A stretch of 64,000 nt of DNA from Gammaproteobacteria bacterium (GTDB taxonomy: Bacteria; Pseudomonadota; Gammaproteobacteria; Pseudomonadales; UBA5518), in assembly GCA_016718385.1 (NCBI GenBank), contig JADKDK010000004.1, forward strand, positions 310,001-374,000, read 5' to 3'. The notes under the pieces are model-generated. The model was given only the letters and a program-made list of their open reading frames with translations. It was not told the DNA's origin and made no database searches. A program made the translations under genes and the position numbers. Each line of letters opens with the position of its first letter. Position 1 is the stretch's first letter. Below are positions 36,359 through 44,968 of the stretch, piece after piece.

Positions 36359-37203
36359 CAGTCCTCAATCCGCGTGTCCACGAGCGTCTTCGACGTGGCG
36401 AACACCCACGCGAAAGCCACGCCGCCGGTCAGGGCGGTGCGGGATCGCACCAGCGGGCTGTCCTCGAACGTCGCGCCCTCCAGCCAGTTCGCGCGCAGGT
36501 ACAACCCGGCCCAGAGTCTGCCCTTGCGCCGCGTCAGCGTCGTGCTCAGCTGCATGCCGCCGAAGCCGGCTTCGGCATCGTAGGCCGGTCGGCTCGGGGT
36601 GGCGTGGCGCGGCGCCACGCCGTAGAAGTAATCGTGGTAGTCGGTGCTGCCGAATACCGGCCCGGCGCCGATGCCGAATTTCCAGCCGTTCTCGTGCAGA
36701 TCCAGCGCGAGTGCGGGATTCGACACGTAACCGATCGAGTCCACGCCGTTGCTGCTCACGCTCCAGGCCGAGCGCAGCGGCAGGCGCAGTTGCAGTTGCA
36801 GGTCGCGCGCATCGGCCTGCCACAGGCGCCAGCGCAATTCAGGCCCGAATTCCGCCACCGGATCGAGGCCGTCCATGCCCTCGCGCGCGATGTCGCCGTC
36901 GTCGTCCGGCGGCGGGCTGGCCTGCAGGCTGAGCCGCAGCGACACGGTGTCGCTGTCGAAGAGCAGGGCGCGCAGTCCGCTGCGGTCGGCGAGGAAGCGC
37001 TCGCCGCGGTACACCACGTAGGGCGCCGGCGCGACGAACTCGTTGCGGTGCGAGGAGCCGGGCCAGGGCGGAAAGCTCATCGCGCCGGCGCCGAGGCCGA
37101 GCTCCCAGCGCGGTTGCGCGGTGTCGGCGAAAGCCGGGGTGGCTGCGCACGGCAGGACGGCCATCAATCCGAGCGTGGCTCGCAGCGCGGCGCGCGTGGG
37201 CAT
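36358..37203 (-). CDS. MipA/OmpV-family outer-membrane protein
   Basis: This is a 281-residue exported protein: signal peptide about 1-26 (ending TPAFA), then a beta-barrel of the MipA/OmpV type. Typical segments are WELGLGAGAMSFPPWPGSSH, FVAPAPYVVYRGERF and YGVAPRHATPSRPAYDAEAG. Members sit in the outer membrane as scaffolds or porin-like channels. Inside a catabolic cluster it could help uptake of a hydrophobic substrate (inference). The gene is 96 bp from the carotenoid-oxygenase-type gene and overlaps the esterase start. Confidence 0.87.
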   Translation of the reverse strand: MPTRAALRATLGLMAVLPCAATPAFADTAQPRWELGLGAGAMSFPPWPGSSHRNEFVAPAPYVVYRGERFLADRSGLRALLFDSDTVSLRLSLQASPPPDDDGDIAREGMDGLDPVAEFGPELRWRLWQADARDLQLQLRLPLRSAWSVSSNGVDSIGYVSNPALALDLHENGWKFGIGAGPVFGSTDYHDYFYGVAPRHATPSRPAYDAEAGFGGMQLSTTLTRRKGRLWAGLYLRANWLEGATFEDSPLVRSRTALTGGVAFAWVFATSKTLVDTRIED

Positions 37204-37299
37204 GGGTCCTGTTTCCGTGTCGGTCGTGGCATCACACGGGATGATCGCCCGAATCCGCCCCGGCGGGAAACGCGAATAGTTGCGCTCCGGCTGCGGCGC

Positions 37300-38754
37300 T
37301 CAGTCGCGCCGCGCCCGGATCTGCCCGGGCTTGACCCAGCAGGCATGGAATCCGGCGGGAACCCGCTGCGGCAGGTGCACGCGCGCGAGCGGTCCGCGCG
37401 AGATCTGCAACGCATCGAAGACCTGCAACTGCTGCGTGCGTTCGCGCGCGTTCCACACGAAGCTCACCACGTAGCCGTGATCCTCGCTGCGCGGGTTGTC
37501 GGCCGGCGCGAACCACGGCTCGCTGTACCAGCAGTGGGCGTGCCCGTCGCTCCAGGCGCCGGTGCATTCGCCGGAGTCGGTGTCGAACTTGCGCACGCCG
37601 GTCCAGCGCAGCATGTCCGGGTCGTGGTCGACCAGGTAGGCCCAGCGCGTGCGCCGCCCGGTGCGACGGCTGTCGTAGCTGGGGAATTCGACGTTGTGCC
37701 CGGCGTTCAGGCATTCCTCGTGCGTCGCCCCGGTCTTCAGGTTCATGCGATAGCGCCACAGCCGCGCGTCCATCATCAGGTGCGCGATCATGTGCGCGGT
37801 ACGCGTATCGTCGATGCGTCCGTCCGGCGTGCGCGCGGGCATGTAGCGGCACGCCACCATCACGACCTCGTCGCCTTCCTCCCACGCGTTCACCACGTGG
37901 TAGAGGAAGCACGGCGAGAACTCGAACCAGCGGATCGCGGACGGCTGTCCTCGGCGAGGGATCACGCCGAAGCGCGCGGGAAGCCGCGAATCGAAACGGA
38001 TCTTGTGGCGTCCCGCGCGATAGGCCTCTTCGTCGTTGAACAACGGCAGGTCGTGCAGGATCGAGTAGTGCTCGGTGATCGCCATGTCGTGCGGCAGCCG
38101 CGCGCCCGGCAGCTCCACGGGGACGTGATGGACCAGCGTGCCGGTGGCATCCACCACGCCGTACCACATGTACGGATGCTCGTGCCCGTAGTCGAAGTAG
38201 CACAGTTCGCCGGTGTGCTCATCCACCTTGGGGTGGGCGGAAAAGCCGTTGCCCGGCGCGCGGATGTAGTCGGCCTTGCGCACCGTCTCCAGCGTGATCG
38301 GGTCGATGACGTAGGGGGTGCCTGCCATGTACCACGAGGCCACGGCTTGCCCGCCGTGCGCGATGACGTCGGTGTTGGCCGTGTCCTTCAGACGGCGGTC
38401 GCTGCGCCCCTTCAGCGTGCCCATGATGCCCCAGAACGGCGAGGCGCCGGCGCGCGTCTCTTCCAGCATCGCGTCGGTGCGCACCCATTTGTTGCGGTAG
38501 GTGACGCGGCCGCGGTCGAAATGGGCGGCGTGGATCATGCCGTCGCCGTCGAAGGGATGGTAGTTGCCGTTGGGCTCCAGGCGCGGATTGGGGCCGTTGC
38601 GCAGGTACACGCCGTTCAGGTCGGCGGGGATCTCGCCGTCCACCGGCAGCGCGTCCAGCACCAGCTCCTCGAACACCGGCGCGAAGGCGCCGGTGAGCAG
38701 CGGGCCGTGGGAGTCGCCGAAGGGTGCGTCGGGGTCGTTCAGGCGCGCGTTCAT
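37300..38754 (-). CDS. Carotenoid-cleavage-oxygenase family protein (RPE65/lignostilbene dioxygenase-like)
   Basis: This is a 484-residue iron-dependent oxygenase with the seven-bladed propeller signature, opening DLNGVYLRNGPNPRLEPNGN and HPFDGDGMIHA. All four iron-binding histidines can be placed: GFSAHPKVDE, ARLPHDMAITEH, SPCFLYHVVNAWEE and the terminal VPAGFHACWV. The family cleaves carbon-carbon double bonds in apocarotenoids, stilbenes or isoeugenol-type phenylpropenes. The proximity of TauD, esterase and ligase genes favours catabolism. A sigma70-like promoter lies 36 bp upstream. The leading gene of the cluster. Confidence 0.9.
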   Translation of the reverse strand: MNARLNDPDAPFGDSHGPLLTGAFAPVFEELVLDALPVDGEIPADLNGVYLRNGPNPRLEPNGNYHPFDGDGMIHAAHFDRGRVTYRNKWVRTDAMLEETRAGASPFWGIMGTLKGRSDRRLKDTANTDVIAHGGQAVASWYMAGTPYVIDPITLETVRKADYIRAPGNGFSAHPKVDEHTGELCYFDYGHEHPYMWYGVVDATGTLVHHVPVELPGARLPHDMAITEHYSILHDLPLFNDEEAYRAGRHKIRFDSRLPARFGVIPRRGQPSAIRWFEFSPCFLYHVVNAWEEGDEVVMVACRYMPARTPDGRIDDTRTAHMIAHLMMDARLWRYRMNLKTGATHEECLNAGHNVEFPSYDSRRTGRRTRWAYLVDHDPDMLRWTGVRKFDTDSGECTGAWSDGHAHCWYSEPWFAPADNPRSEDHGYVVSFVWNARERTQQLQVFDALQISRGPLARVHLPQRVPAGFHACWVKPGQIRARRD

Positions 38755-38789
38755 GGGATTCGCCTCGCTGCCGGATCGGTGTGGGGACG

Positions 38790-38818
38790 AGTCTAGGTCT
38801 GTGAGTTTTCTAATGCAA
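38790..38818 (-). promoter_or_regulatory. Probable sigma70 promoter of the carotenoid-oxygenase cluster
   Basis: Read on the minus strand, TTGCAT (38813-38818) and TAGACT (38790-38795) are separated by exactly 17 bp, each matching four of six consensus bases. The stretch ACTTGCATTAGAAAAC around the -35 resembles a sequence before the tandem-HxlR gene (ACTCGCTTTCATTAAAAG, about 40027-40044), a possible shared operator. Confidence 0.5.
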
Positions 38819-38855
38819 GTAAAAGAGCTAGTTCAGCAAAGGCGCCCTCCGGCCC

Positions 38856-39040
38856 GGCGCGCCGAGGGTCGGACCCGCGCCGCTCGCGGCCGCCGCCGGC
38901 ACGTCCATGTGCCGGCGGCTACGCGTGTTGCCGAAATCGCTCCCGGCGATTTCGGCATCCACACGCCGCGGGCGGCGCCTGGGGCCGAAATCTTTGATGG
39001 TCACGCCCGGGCGCCGGGTCCGACGGGTCGGACGACGCGC
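38856..39040. repeat. Dispersed repeat family B, copy 3
   Basis: The same 37-bp core as copies 1 and 2 recurs at 38925-38961 with its GCCGAAATCGC/GCGATTTCGGC stem, preceded by a GCCGGCACGT/ATGTGCCGGC hairpin (38895-38917). The left end matches copy 2 (GGCGCGCCGAGGG). The right end is degenerate, roughly GGGTCCGAC to GACGCGCC, and abuts the TAG stop of the HxlR gene. It separates that gene from the carotenoid-oxygenase promoter. Confidence 0.8.
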
Positions 39041-39967
39041 CTACGGGAAGCTCACCTCGCGCGCCACCAGGGCCTGGTGACAGTGGCTGCAGTCCATGCG
39101 CAGCGCGAGGGGTTCGGGCGAGCAGTCGTGGAAGATCTGCATGCTGGGACCCTTGCCGGCGGGCAGCCACTCCAGGCTCCACTGGTGCAGCGCCAGCGCG
39201 GGCACGATCAGCGCGCGCCCCTTTTCGGTCAGGCGGTACTCCAGGCGCTTGCCCGAGAGCGTGCCGGGCGCCTGCTGCAGCACCCCGGCCTCCACCAGCA
39301 GCTTGAGGCGGTGCGAGAGGATGTTGGTCGCGATGCCGAGTTCGCGGCGGATGTCGTCGTAGCGGCGGATGCCCATGAAGGCTGCCGCCAGCACCAGCGG
39401 TGTCCAGTGATCGGCGATCAGGTCGATGGCATGCAGCAGCAGTCCCTTGCCATCGCCGGCGTCGGGCAGCGCCTTGGTCGAGCGGCGCAGCGCGCCGTCG
39501 TTGGTCGCGCTCTGCGCGCCGCGCGCCACGCCGGCCTCGTAGCGCAATTCGTGGATGTCGATGGGCTTGCCGCAGCGCGCGCAGCAGGCCGTGGGCAGGG
39601 TCCTGTGGCCGCAGCCGCGGTGCAGCAGCCTGGGCGGCAGGCGGCGGTCCGCGCCCCGGCTCCAGCGCGCTTCCCAGGTCCAGATCGACAGCGCGAAGTC
39701 GTATAGTCCGAAGCCTTTTTCGGTGAGGCGGTACTCCACCCGCGGCGGGCGCATCTGATAGGGGTTCTGGTAGAGCAGGCCGTTGGCGAGGAGCGCGCGC
39801 AGGCGCTTGCTCAGCGTGGCGCGGCTCGCACCGGTGGCCGCGGCGAGCTCGCCGAAGCGCGTGGTGCCCAGGAACATCTCGCGCATCACCAGCGCGCTCC
39901 AGCGGTCGCCGACCACCGCGAGCGCCTTGGCGATCGGGCTGGAGGGCAGGATGTGGGCCGCGTTCAT
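39041..39967 (-). CDS. Tandem HxlR-type transcriptional regulator with Cys-rich tails
   Basis: This is a 308-residue protein made of two HxlR winged-helix units in a row. The first (about 7-100) contains KALAVVGDRWSALVMREMFL, TTRFGELAAATGASRATLSK and EYRLTEKGFGLYDF. The second (about 175-265) contains LIADHWTPLVLAAAFMGIRR, YDDIRRELGIATNILSHRLK and EYRLTEKGRALIVPAL. Each is followed by a Cys/His cluster (HRGCGHRTLPTACCARCGKP and DCSPEPLALRMDCSHCHQAL) that looks able to bind zinc. Ordinary HxlR proteins are about 110-150 residues and dimerise; this one may be a covalent pseudo-dimer. Its position suggests control of the carotenoid-oxygenase cluster or the divergent PaaN gene. Confidence 0.83.
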   Translation of the reverse strand: MNAAHILPSSPIAKALAVVGDRWSALVMREMFLGTTRFGELAAATGASRATLSKRLRALLANGLLYQNPYQMRPPRVEYRLTEKGFGLYDFALSIWTWEARWSRGADRRLPPRLLHRGCGHRTLPTACCARCGKPIDIHELRYEAGVARGAQSATNDGALRRSTKALPDAGDGKGLLLHAIDLIADHWTPLVLAAAFMGIRRYDDIRRELGIATNILSHRLKLLVEAGVLQQAPGTLSGKRLEYRLTEKGRALIVPALALHQWSLEWLPAGKGPSMQIFHDCSPEPLALRMDCSHCHQALVAREVSFP

Positions 39968-40083
39968 CGGTTTGGTCCGGGCTCCGCTGGGACCGGTGGT
40001 GCCGCGTGCGCGCGGCGCTATCGGTCTTTTAATGAAAGCGAGTAGAATCCGGCGAAAACCGCGATCCGGGCACAGCGTAGACG

Positions 40084-41775
40084 ATGAGTTCCTGGTTTGA
40101 GAAGCACGCCGCCACCCTCGACAAGGCGCTCGATGCCTGCGCGCGACGCTACTCGTGGACCGCGTATCCGGAGTCGCCGAGCAGCCGCGTGCACGGCACG
40201 GAACTGCCCGCGCGCGGCAGGCGCGAGTTCGAGGCACTGCTCGGCGAGCGCTTCGGGATCGGGCTGCTGCCCGGGCACGACGGCTGGGTGGGCGGCGAGG
40301 TCTCGCCGTTCAGTCGCGAGGCGCTCGGCATCCGTTATCCGCGCCTGGACGTCGATACCGCGTTCGCCGCGGCGCGGCGCGCGTGGCCGGCATGGCGCGA
40401 CGCGCCGGTGCGCGAGCGCGTCGGCATCTGCCTCGAGATGCTCGCGCGCGCGGGAGATCCGCTGGCGCTGTTCGTCAACGCGCACGCGACCATGCACACC
40501 GCGGGGCAGAGCTACATCATGGCCTTCGCCGGTTGCGGCGCAAACGCGCTCGATCGCGGCCTCGAGGCGCTGGCCTATGCGTGGAAGGCCATGCGCGACG
40601 TGCCCGAAAGCGCCGATTGGGAGCGCGGCTTCGGCGGGCCGGAAAATGCGCGCCTCGAGAAGCATTACCGCATCCTGCCGCGCGGGCCGGCCGTGGTGAT
40701 CACCTGCGCGACCTTCCCGCAGTGGAACGGCTACCCGGCAGTGATGGCGAACCTCGCCACCGGCAACCCGGTGATCCTGAAGCCGCACCCGAACGCGATC
40801 CTGCCGGTGGCGCTGTTCGTCAGGAGCGCGCGCGAGCTGCTGGTCGAGGCCGGCTTCGATCCGAACCTGCTGACCATGGTGGCCGACGATCGCGACCACC
40901 AGGTGACGCAACAGCTGCTGCTCCATCCCGACACGGCGATCATCGATTTCACCGGCTCGGCGCGCTTTGGCAGCTGGATCGAGGACAACTGTCGCCGCGC
41001 GCAGGTCTACACCGAAACGGCGGGCTGCAATTCGGTGCTGCTGGAATCCACCGATGACCTGGCCGCCACGGTACAGGCGATCGCGCACTCGCTGTGCCAA
41101 GCATCGGCGCAGATGTGCACCAGCGTGCAGAATATCTACATCCCGGCCGCGGGTATCCGCTCGGGTCAGGAGACCGTGTCGTTCGATGCGGTCTGCGCCG
41201 CGCTGCGCGATGCCGTCGACGCGCACCTTTGCGATCCCGCCAAGGCCGCGGTGCTCTGCGGAGCGCTGGTCAACGACGGCGTCGCGCAGACCATCGAGGC
41301 GATGCGCGAACAGGGCGCCCGGCGCGGTCACATCGTGCGCGACTCGGCGCCCTACGCGCACCCGGACTTCCCCGCCGCGCGTACCGCCACGCCGCTGATG
41401 CTGGCGGTCGATCTCGCGGCGGCGGATCTCTACGGCGAGGAGCGCTTCGGGCCGGTGTCCTTCCTGATCCGCGCGCCCTCGCGCGAGGCGGCGCTGGCGG
41501 ATGCCACCGCGCGCGTGCGCGAGCGCGGCGCGATCACCTCGCACGTGTACTCGACCGATACCCAGTTCCTGCGCCACGCGGTGGATGCCTACCAGGTGGC
41601 GGGCGCCTCGGTCGCCTGCAACCTGGTCGACATGCCGATCAATTTCGCCGCCGCCTACAGCGATTTTCACGTCACCGGCCTGACCCCGGCGGGCAATGCC
41701 TGCCTGACGGACCTCGCCTTCGTGACCAGCCGGTTCCGTATCGTGCAAGCGAAGTGGAGAAGCGATGCTCGCTGA
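40084..41775 (+). CDS. paaN: PaaN-like aldehyde dehydrogenase
   Basis: This is a 563-residue aldehyde dehydrogenase of the PaaN (phenylacetate degradation protein N) group. Coenzyme-site residues occur in PAVVITCATFPQWNGYPAVM and LATGNPVILKPHPNAILP. The catalytic cysteine lies in LCQASAQMCTSVQNIYIPA and the conserved Glu-rich motif in RAQVYTETAGCNS. The family oxidises ring-cleavage semialdehydes in aromatic catabolism. No other paa gene is in this stretch, although a PaaG-like crotonase lies 30 kb away. It overlaps the next gene by 11 bp. It is divergent from the HxlR regulator. Confidence 0.8.
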   Translation: MSSWFEKHAATLDKALDACARRYSWTAYPESPSSRVHGTELPARGRREFEALLGERFGIGLLPGHDGWVGGEVSPFSREALGIRYPRLDVDTAFAAARRAWPAWRDAPVRERVGICLEMLARAGDPLALFVNAHATMHTAGQSYIMAFAGCGANALDRGLEALAYAWKAMRDVPESADWERGFGGPENARLEKHYRILPRGPAVVITCATFPQWNGYPAVMANLATGNPVILKPHPNAILPVALFVRSARELLVEAGFDPNLLTMVADDRDHQVTQQLLLHPDTAIIDFTGSARFGSWIEDNCRRAQVYTETAGCNSVLLESTDDLAATVQAIAHSLCQASAQMCTSVQNIYIPAAGIRSGQETVSFDAVCAALRDAVDAHLCDPAKAAVLCGALVNDGVAQTIEAMREQGARRGHIVRDSAPYAHPDFPAARTATPLMLAVDLAAADLYGEERFGPVSFLIRAPSREAALADATARVRERGAITSHVYSTDTQFLRHAVDAYQVAGASVACNLVDMPINFAAAYSDFHVTGLTPAGNACLTDLAFVTSRFRIVQAKWRSDAR

Positions 41776-42679
41776 CATCAGGCAACAACTGCGTCTCCCG
41801 GCGATCCAGGCGCCCATGTTCCTGGTCTCGGGGCCGGCAATGGTGATCGCGGCCTGTCGCGCCGGCATCATCGGCAGCTTCCCGACCCAGAACGTGCGCG
41901 ACGACGCGGAACTCGAACGCTGGTTCGCCGAGATCGATGCCAGCACCGGCGCGAGGGGCGGTTGCGCGCCCTATGCCGTCAACGTGATCGTGCACCCGAG
42001 CTACCCGCGCCGCGAGCCGGACATCGCCGCGGTGCTGAAGTGGAAACCGCCCATCGTGATCACCGCGCTCGGCAGCCCGCGCGAGGTGGTCGATGCGATC
42101 CACTCCTATGGCGGCATCGTGCTGGCTGACGTGATCTCGCTGCGCTTCGCGCGCAAGGCGCTCGATGCCGGCGTCGACGGCCTGGTGCTGGTCGCGGCCG
42201 GCGCGGGTGGCCACACCGGACCCATCGCGGGCTTTGCCTTCGTCGAGGAAGTGCGGCGTTTCTTCGCCGGCCCGCTGGTGCTGGGCGGCGGCATCGGCAG
42301 CGGGCGCGCGATCCGCGCCGCCGAGATCCTCGGCGCGGATTTCGCGTACCTCGGCACGCGCTTTCTCGCCACCGCGGAGAGCATGGTCTCGGAGGAACAG
42401 AAGCGCATGGTGGTGGCCTCCGGCAGCGAGGATATCGTGTGCTCGGACTCGTTCACCGGCGTGAAGGCGAACTGGCTGCGCCAGTCGATCGTCAATTACG
42501 GGCTCGATCCGGACCACCTCCCCGAAGGGCAGATCGACTTTTCGCGCCAGGATCTGAAGCGCTGGCGCGATATCTGGTCGGCGGGGCAGGGCGTGGGTGC
42601 GGTGGACCGCATCTGCCCGCTGGCGGAGGTCGTCGCGCAGCTCGAGCGCGAGTACCATGCGGCCTGCCAGATGAAATGA
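41765..42679 (+). CDS. Nitronate monooxygenase/2-nitropropane dioxygenase family flavoenzyme
   Basis: This is a 304-residue FMN-dependent TIM-barrel enzyme. The N-terminal RLPAIQAPMFLVSGPAMVIA, the glycine-rich LVLVAAGAGGHTGPIAGFAF and the phosphate-binding LVLGGGIGSGRAIRAAEILG with YLGTRFLATAES are characteristic. The family oxidises nitronates, but many members have other or unknown roles in acyl or lipid metabolism. The ATG overlaps the end of the PaaN-like gene by 11 bp, so the two are co-translated. Confidence 0.87.
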   Translation: MLADIRQQLRLPAIQAPMFLVSGPAMVIAACRAGIIGSFPTQNVRDDAELERWFAEIDASTGARGGCAPYAVNVIVHPSYPRREPDIAAVLKWKPPIVITALGSPREVVDAIHSYGGIVLADVISLRFARKALDAGVDGLVLVAAGAGGHTGPIAGFAFVEEVRRFFAGPLVLGGGIGSGRAIRAAEILGADFAYLGTRFLATAESMVSEEQKRMVVASGSEDIVCSDSFTGVKANWLRQSIVNYGLDPDHLPEGQIDFSRQDLKRWRDIWSAGQGVGAVDRICPLAEVVAQLEREYHAACQMK

Positions 42680-42711
42680 TGCGGGCGCGGCTAGCGCCGG
42701 ATCCAGCTATT

Positions 42712-42759
42712 GTAGGTCCGGCTTCAGCCGGACATTTGTCCGCATGAATGCGGACCTAC
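42712..42759. repeat. Complete GTAG-type BIME (two facing REPs)
   Basis: This is the cleanest example in the window. GTAG is followed by GTCCGGCTTCAGCCGGAC (42716-42733), a 4-base spacer, then GTCCGCATGAATGCGGAC (42738-42755) and CTAC. The two hairpins carry their GTAG feet outward, as in REP pairs mobilised by RAYT transposases. It lies between the nitronate monooxygenase and dienelactone hydrolase genes. Confidence 0.9.
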
Positions 42760-42821
42760 GACGATTCCTGTCGGTCTGAAGTCCGACCTGTATCAAATAG
42801 CACGCGGAGAGACGCAGCGAC

Positions 42822-43547
42822 ATGCAAAGCATCACCCTCGAATACGCCGCCGACGGCCTGCCCATGAAGAGCGATCTGTACCTGCCGGATGCCGCTGGCA
42901 AGCGCCCGGGCGTGCTGGTGTTCCCCGAAGCCTTCGGCATCGGCGAACACGTGCGCACGCGTGCCCGGCGCCTGGCCGAACAGGGCTATGTGGCGCTCGC
43001 CTGCGATCTGCACGGCAATGCGCACCGATACGACAGGATCGAGGAGGTCATGGGGCTGATCGGGCCCTTGCGCGGCGAGGTGGCGCGCATACGCGCCCGC
43101 GCCGCGGGCGGTCTCGAGGCGCTGCGCGCGCGACCCGAGGTCGATCCGGCGCGCATCGCCGCGATCGGCTTTTGCTTTGGCGGCACGATGTCGCTCGAGC
43201 TGGCGCGCGGCGGCGCCGACATCCGCGCCGCGGTGGGTTTCCACAGCGGGCTGGCCACGGTGGCGCCGGATGACGCGAAGCACATCAGGGCGCGCGTGCT
43301 GGTGTGCATCGGCGCCGACGATCCGGCCATCTCGGCCGAGGAGCGCCTCGCCTTCGAACAGGAGATGCGTGCCGGTGGCGCGAACTGGCAGATGCACCTC
43401 TACGGCGGCGTGGTGCACAGCTTCACGAACGAGAAGGCCGCGGCGCTCGGGCAACCCGGCTTCGCGCGCTACGACGCGGACGCCGACGCGCGCTCGTGGC
43501 GCGCGATGCGCGAGCTGTTCGCCGAGGTGCTCGATCCGCGCGCCTGA
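42822..43547 (+). CDS. Dienelactone hydrolase family protein
   Basis: This is a 241-residue alpha/beta-hydrolase. The catalytic cysteine motif appears as AAIGFCFGGTMSLELARGG (Cys at about 117), the acid residue in CIGADDPAISAEER and the His in LYGGVVHSFTNEKAA, which is the Cys-Asp-His triad of dienelactone hydrolases. The family opens lactones formed during catechol or chloroaromatic breakdown. It follows the nitronate monooxygenase gene after a REP pair and converges with a phosphoesterase gene. The exact lactone is unknown. Confidence 0.87.
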   Translation: MQSITLEYAADGLPMKSDLYLPDAAGKRPGVLVFPEAFGIGEHVRTRARRLAEQGYVALACDLHGNAHRYDRIEEVMGLIGPLRGEVARIRARAAGGLEALRARPEVDPARIAAIGFCFGGTMSLELARGGADIRAAVGFHSGLATVAPDDAKHIRARVLVCIGADDPAISAEERLAFEQEMRAGGANWQMHLYGGVVHSFTNEKAAALGQPGFARYDADADARSWRAMRELFAEVLDPRA

Positions 43548-43574
43548 GCGTGCCGTGATCTGCGCGGCCCGCGC

Positions 43575-44876
43575 TCAGCGCGGGTCGCCGAAGCGCTGGC
43601 GGAAGTCGGCGAGCTCGACGCGGAAGTCGTCCATGGCAAGGTACGCCGCGTCGTCCAGCTGCGGCTGCTCGTGCGCCTTGTACCACTGTGCGTAGGTGGG
43701 CAGTTCGCCCGAGTGGCGCTCGTAGTGGGTCGAATAGGTCCTGACTTCCAGCGTCGCCACATCGGCGCCGAAATCGAAGCGCATCAGCCGCATCCAGCCG
43801 TCGCCGATGCCCACCGGATAGGCGGCCTTCACGCCGGCATCGATCGCGGTCTGGCCGCGATCCTGGTAGTCGGCCAGCACCTGGTAGACTTCGTGTCCGG
43901 CGTTGTTGCGGTCCACGCGCATGGACTGCCCGTGCTGGTGGCCGCAGAGCACGAGGAATATCTGCTCGTGCTTGCTGATCAGTTTGTCCCAGACCATCTG
44001 CGGGGTGTTGTGGATCGGGTCCACGCGGTGACCGTCGACCATCGGGTTCGCGACGCGCTCACCTTCCTTGCTCATGTAGTCGTGCGTCGAAACGATCGTC
44101 GGCAGGCCGGGGTGGCGGCGCATCACCGCGGCCGCCCACGCCAGCGAGGCGTCGGGTGCGTCGAACTGCAGCCCGATGTGCAGGAAGCGATAGCCGGCGG
44201 CCTCGAACACCTGCGCGCTGTCGGCACCGCCGTCGTGCGAGTCCACGTACCACGGCTTGCCCTTGAACAGGGGCTGGTCGGCGCCGAAGACCGCGCGGAA
44301 GTTGTTCAGCCCGCCCGGGTGCAGCGTGCCCAGCCCGCTCAGGTCGCGTGGATCGAATGTCGCCGCCGGCGGGAACTTCGCGTCGGTCCACATCGCGTCG
44401 TAGTCGTGGTTGCCCGGTACGACGGAGAAGGGCACCTTGCCGTCGATCAGCGCGAAGCCGGCACGCGCCAGCGGCATTTCGACGCTGTGGACCTTGTCGG
44501 TCGGCCCCAGGTGCGCATCCATGATGGGGTTGGGCACGCGCCTGAACCCGCGGCGTTCGTGTTCCGGGTCCATCGCCAGGCTCTGGTGTTGCCACACGTC
44601 ACCGAGCGAGCTCACGAAGGCGATGTCGCCGCCCGCGCTCTCGACGTTGGCGGCGATGTAGCGCATCTGCGCCATGAACTGCTCGCTGGCGTCGAAGGGG
44701 AAGCCCTCGGCCTTCTGGTGCGTGTAGTCCATGTAGTTCTGCGTGTCGGGCAGCACGGCCATCGTGAAGGCGCGGTCGGGAATCTCGCGGGTTCCTGTGC
44801 CAGCGCAGGCCACCAGGAGCAGGGCTGCGGCGCCGATGGCACATGCTCGCCGCCACGCCGTGGTCGTCAGTCTCAT
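43575..44876 (-). CDS. Metallophosphoesterase lipoprotein
   Basis: This is a 433-residue calcineurin-type phosphoesterase. A lipoprotein signal (ALLLVACAG, lipid-modified Cys at about 24) sends it to the periplasmic side of a membrane. Metal-site motifs are ordered: AVLPDTQNY, SSLGDVWQH, VVPGNHDYD, VSTHDYMS and LCGHQHGQS. The substrate could be a phosphomonoester or phosphodiester in the periplasm. The stop region overlaps a short GC hairpin (43568-43584) facing the dienelactone hydrolase gene. Confidence 0.86.
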   Translation of the reverse strand: MRLTTTAWRRACAIGAAALLLVACAGTGTREIPDRAFTMAVLPDTQNYMDYTHQKAEGFPFDASEQFMAQMRYIAANVESAGGDIAFVSSLGDVWQHQSLAMDPEHERRGFRRVPNPIMDAHLGPTDKVHSVEMPLARAGFALIDGKVPFSVVPGNHDYDAMWTDAKFPPAATFDPRDLSGLGTLHPGGLNNFRAVFGADQPLFKGKPWYVDSHDGGADSAQVFEAAGYRFLHIGLQFDAPDASLAWAAAVMRRHPGLPTIVSTHDYMSKEGERVANPMVDGHRVDPIHNTPQMVWDKLISKHEQIFLVLCGHQHGQSMRVDRNNAGHEVYQVLADYQDRGQTAIDAGVKAAYPVGIGDGWMRLMRFDFGADVATLEVRTYSTHYERHSGELPTYAQWYKAHEQPQLDDAAYLAMDDFRVELADFRQRFGDPR

Positions 44877-44968
44877 TCCGCTCTCCTTGTCTTGTACTTG
44901 TCTTTCAGCGCCGACGCTGACCGACAGAAACTAGCGCGCGGACCAGCGGGAGACAAATGAACAATCGA

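Noticed and set aside
34124..38796. Two long plus-strand open frames (819 and 730 codons)
   Set aside because: They are antisense to TauD, esterase, MipA and carotenoid-oxygenase genes, whose motifs are complete.
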